Assembly (NCBI GenBank): GCA_002438545.1
Contig: DJPK01000047.1
Location: 800 to 8,940, forward strand
Direction of reading: 5' to 3'
From: Caryophanales bacterium UBA6414
GTDB lineage: Bacteria; Bacillota_I; Bacilli_A; RF39; UBA660
Length of the DNA: 8,141 nucleotides
Part shown: positions 6,718 through 8,141 of the stretch, piece after piece
Layout of the letters: every line of letters starts with the position of its first letter
Position numbering within the stretch: the first letter of the stretch is position 1
Translations under genes and position numbers: made by a program
Notes under the pieces: generated by a model
What the model was told of the DNA's origin: nothing
What the model saw: only the letters and a program-made list of their open reading frames with translations
Database searches by the model: none

Positions 6718-8141
6718 ATGATTAGTATATTAAAAAAATTATTTGATAATGAGTATAAAGAATTAAAAAGGTTTGATGTTATAGCAAAGAAGATAGATGA
6801 ATTAGAGCCTGAGATGAGTAAACTATCTGATAAAAAATTACAAGGTTATACTGAAAAGTTTAAGAAAAGACTTGAAGATGGTGAAACATTGGAAGATATC
6901 TTAGTAGAGGCTTTTGCTGTTTGTCGTGAAGCAGCTTATAGATGTGTTGGAATGAAACCATTTTATTGTCAATTACTTGGTGGATTAGCCATTCATTATG
7001 GTAATATTGCTGAGATGAAAACAGGTGAAGGTAAAACTTTAACTTGTGTTCTTCCGGCTTATTTGAATGCTTTAACCGGCAATGGTGTACATATTGTTAC
7101 AGTAAATGAATTCTTATCTTCAAGAGATGCTGAATGGATGGGTAAGATATTTGAATTTTTAGGACTTACTGTTGGACTTAATTTAAGAGAGTTATCTCCT
7201 AGTGAAAAGAGAAGTGCTTATCAATGTGATATTATGTATACTACTAATAGTGAACTTGGCTTTGATTATTTAAGAGATAATATGGTGGTTAAAAAAGAAA
7301 ATAGAGTACAAAGACCACTTAATTATTGTATAGTTGATGAAGTAGACTCTATTTTAATAGATGAAGCTAGAACACCATTAATTATATCTGGTGGCTTTAT
7401 GCAGAGTGCTAATTTATATACTGATGCTGATTATTTTGTAAAAGGTTTAGTAGAGAATGAAGACTATATATTAGATGAAAAAACAAGAAGTATTAACTTA
7501 ACTGATGAAGGCTCTAAAAAGGCTGAGAAGAAGTTTAATTTAAGGAACTTATATGATATTGATAATACTAATATTTTGCATCATATAACACAAGCTTTAA
7601 GAGCAAATTACTTTATGAGGAAAGATGTTGATTATGTTGTTACTGATGGTGAAGTTATTATTGTTGATCAGTTTACAGGTAGACTTATGAGAGGTAGAAA
7701 TTTCTCTGAAGGTTTACATCAAGCTATAGAAGCTAAAGAAGGCGTTAAGATTAATCAAGAAACTAAGACAGTGGCTACTATTACATATCAAAACTATTTT
7801 AGAATGTATAAGAAATTATCCGGTATGACAGGTACTGCTAAAACTGAAGAAGAAGAGTTTAGAAATATATATAATATGTATGTTATTACAATACCTACTA
7901 ATAAACCAGTTATAAGAGAAGATGCTACTGATTTATTGTATCCCGGTAAAGAAGGTAAGTTTAAAGCAATAGTTAATGAGATAGAAACTAGACATAAAAC
8001 AGGACAACCAGTATTAGTTGGTACTATTGCTATTGAAACTAGTGAATTAATTAGTAGAATGTTAACTAAAAAAGGTATTAAACATGAAGTATTAAATGCT
8101 AAGAACCATTCACGTGAAGCAGAAATTATTGCTCATGCCGG
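6718..8141 (+). CDS. secA: Preprotein translocase ATPase SecA, N-terminal part (3' end outside window)
   Basis: Peripheral membrane motor that drives unfolded preproteins through SecYEG. 474 codons are present, a little over half of the family's usual 800-850 residues; the frame is open at the window end. Seen in order: the family N-terminus [12 protein letters not shown]; the Q-motif region [12 protein letters not shown] before NBD1; Walker A MKTGEGKT (100-107); [14 protein letters not shown], where VNDYLA[RK]RDAEWM is usual; Walker [17 protein letters not shown] (206-221); the preprotein cross-linking region (about 225-360) with FTGRLMRGR (T320, G321, R322); [15 protein letters not shown] opening NBD2; and [15 protein letters not shown] (429-443) plus [16 protein letters not shown] at the edge. 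All blocks match the housekeeping SecA1 type rather than a divergent SecA2. It has its own promoter behind the yukD terminator. In Bacillota prfB often follows, which cannot be checked here. Confidence 0.97.
   Translation, partial: MISILKKLFDNEYKELKRFDVIAKKIDELEPEMSKLSDKKLQGYTEKFKKRLEDGETLEDILVEAFAVCREAAYRCVGMKPFYCQLLGGLAIHYGNIAEMKTGEGKTLTCVLPAYLNALTGNGVHIVTVNEFLSSRDAEWMGKIFEFLGLTVGLNLRELSPSEKRSAYQCDIMYTTNSELGFDYLRDNMVVKKENRVQRPLNYCIVDEVDSILIDEARTPLIISGGFMQSANLYTDADYFVKGLVENEDYILDEKTRSINLTDEGSKKAEKKFNLRNLYDIDNTNILHHITQALRANYFMRKDVDYVVTDGEVIIVDQFTGRLMRGRNFSEGLHQAIEAKEGVKINQETKTVATITYQNYFRMYKKLSGMTGTAKTEEEEFRNIYNMYVITIPTNKPVIREDATDLLYPGKEGKFKAIVNEIETRHKTGQPVLVGTIAIETSELISRMLTKKGIKHEVLNAKNHSREAEIIAHA

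Noticed and set aside
1..8141. CRISPR array, tRNA or rRNA genes, insertion sequence
   Set aside because: I saw no regularly spaced direct repeats, no tRNA-like cloverleaf or rRNA sequence, and no transposase frame; coding density leaves no room outside the described gaps.

Overview
The window is AT-rich (by eye about 30% G+C, not computed). All supported genes lie on the + strand and read without interruption in the standard code, with tryptophan written as TGG. Long-form HPF, an EssC-type ATPase with N-terminal FHA domains, a YukD-like protein and a housekeeping SecA point to a low-GC Bacillota (Firmicutes) lineage. Adenine-rich codons (AGA for Arg, TTA for Leu) fit a Bacilli/Erysipelotrichia-like or related gut lineage, but genus and order cannot be fixed from this sequence.

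Layout. (1) 1-1101: 3' two thirds of formate--tetrahydrofolate ligase (fhs), cut by the window edge and followed directly by a weak intrinsic terminator (1101-1134). (2) 1146-1246: a strong-looking sigma-A promoter (TTTACA, 17 nt, TATACT with TGn extension) and a leader carrying a perfect 12-bp inverted repeat. (3) 1247-6628: a tight transcription unit hpf, essC, yukD with gaps of 27 and 21 nt and no visible internal terminator. (4) 6629-6689: a long intrinsic terminator with a T8 tract. (5) 6689-6697: an extended -10 promoter abutting that T tract. (6) 6718-8141: the first 474 codons of secA, open at the window end.

Working together. hpf is commonly followed by secA (then prfB) in Bacillota. 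Here two type VII secretion (T7SSb) components, the motor EssC and the ubiquitin-like YukD/EsaB, sit between them and appear to be co-transcribed with the ribosome hibernation factor rather than with secA. No WXG100 substrate, EsaA, EssA or EssB is in the window. EssC has an intact first ATPase domain (D1), but D2 and D3 lack canonical nucleotide-binding motifs. The most interesting aspects are this hpf-linked, minimal T7SS locus, its single predicted active motor domain, and the compact regulatory DNA at both ends of the unit.
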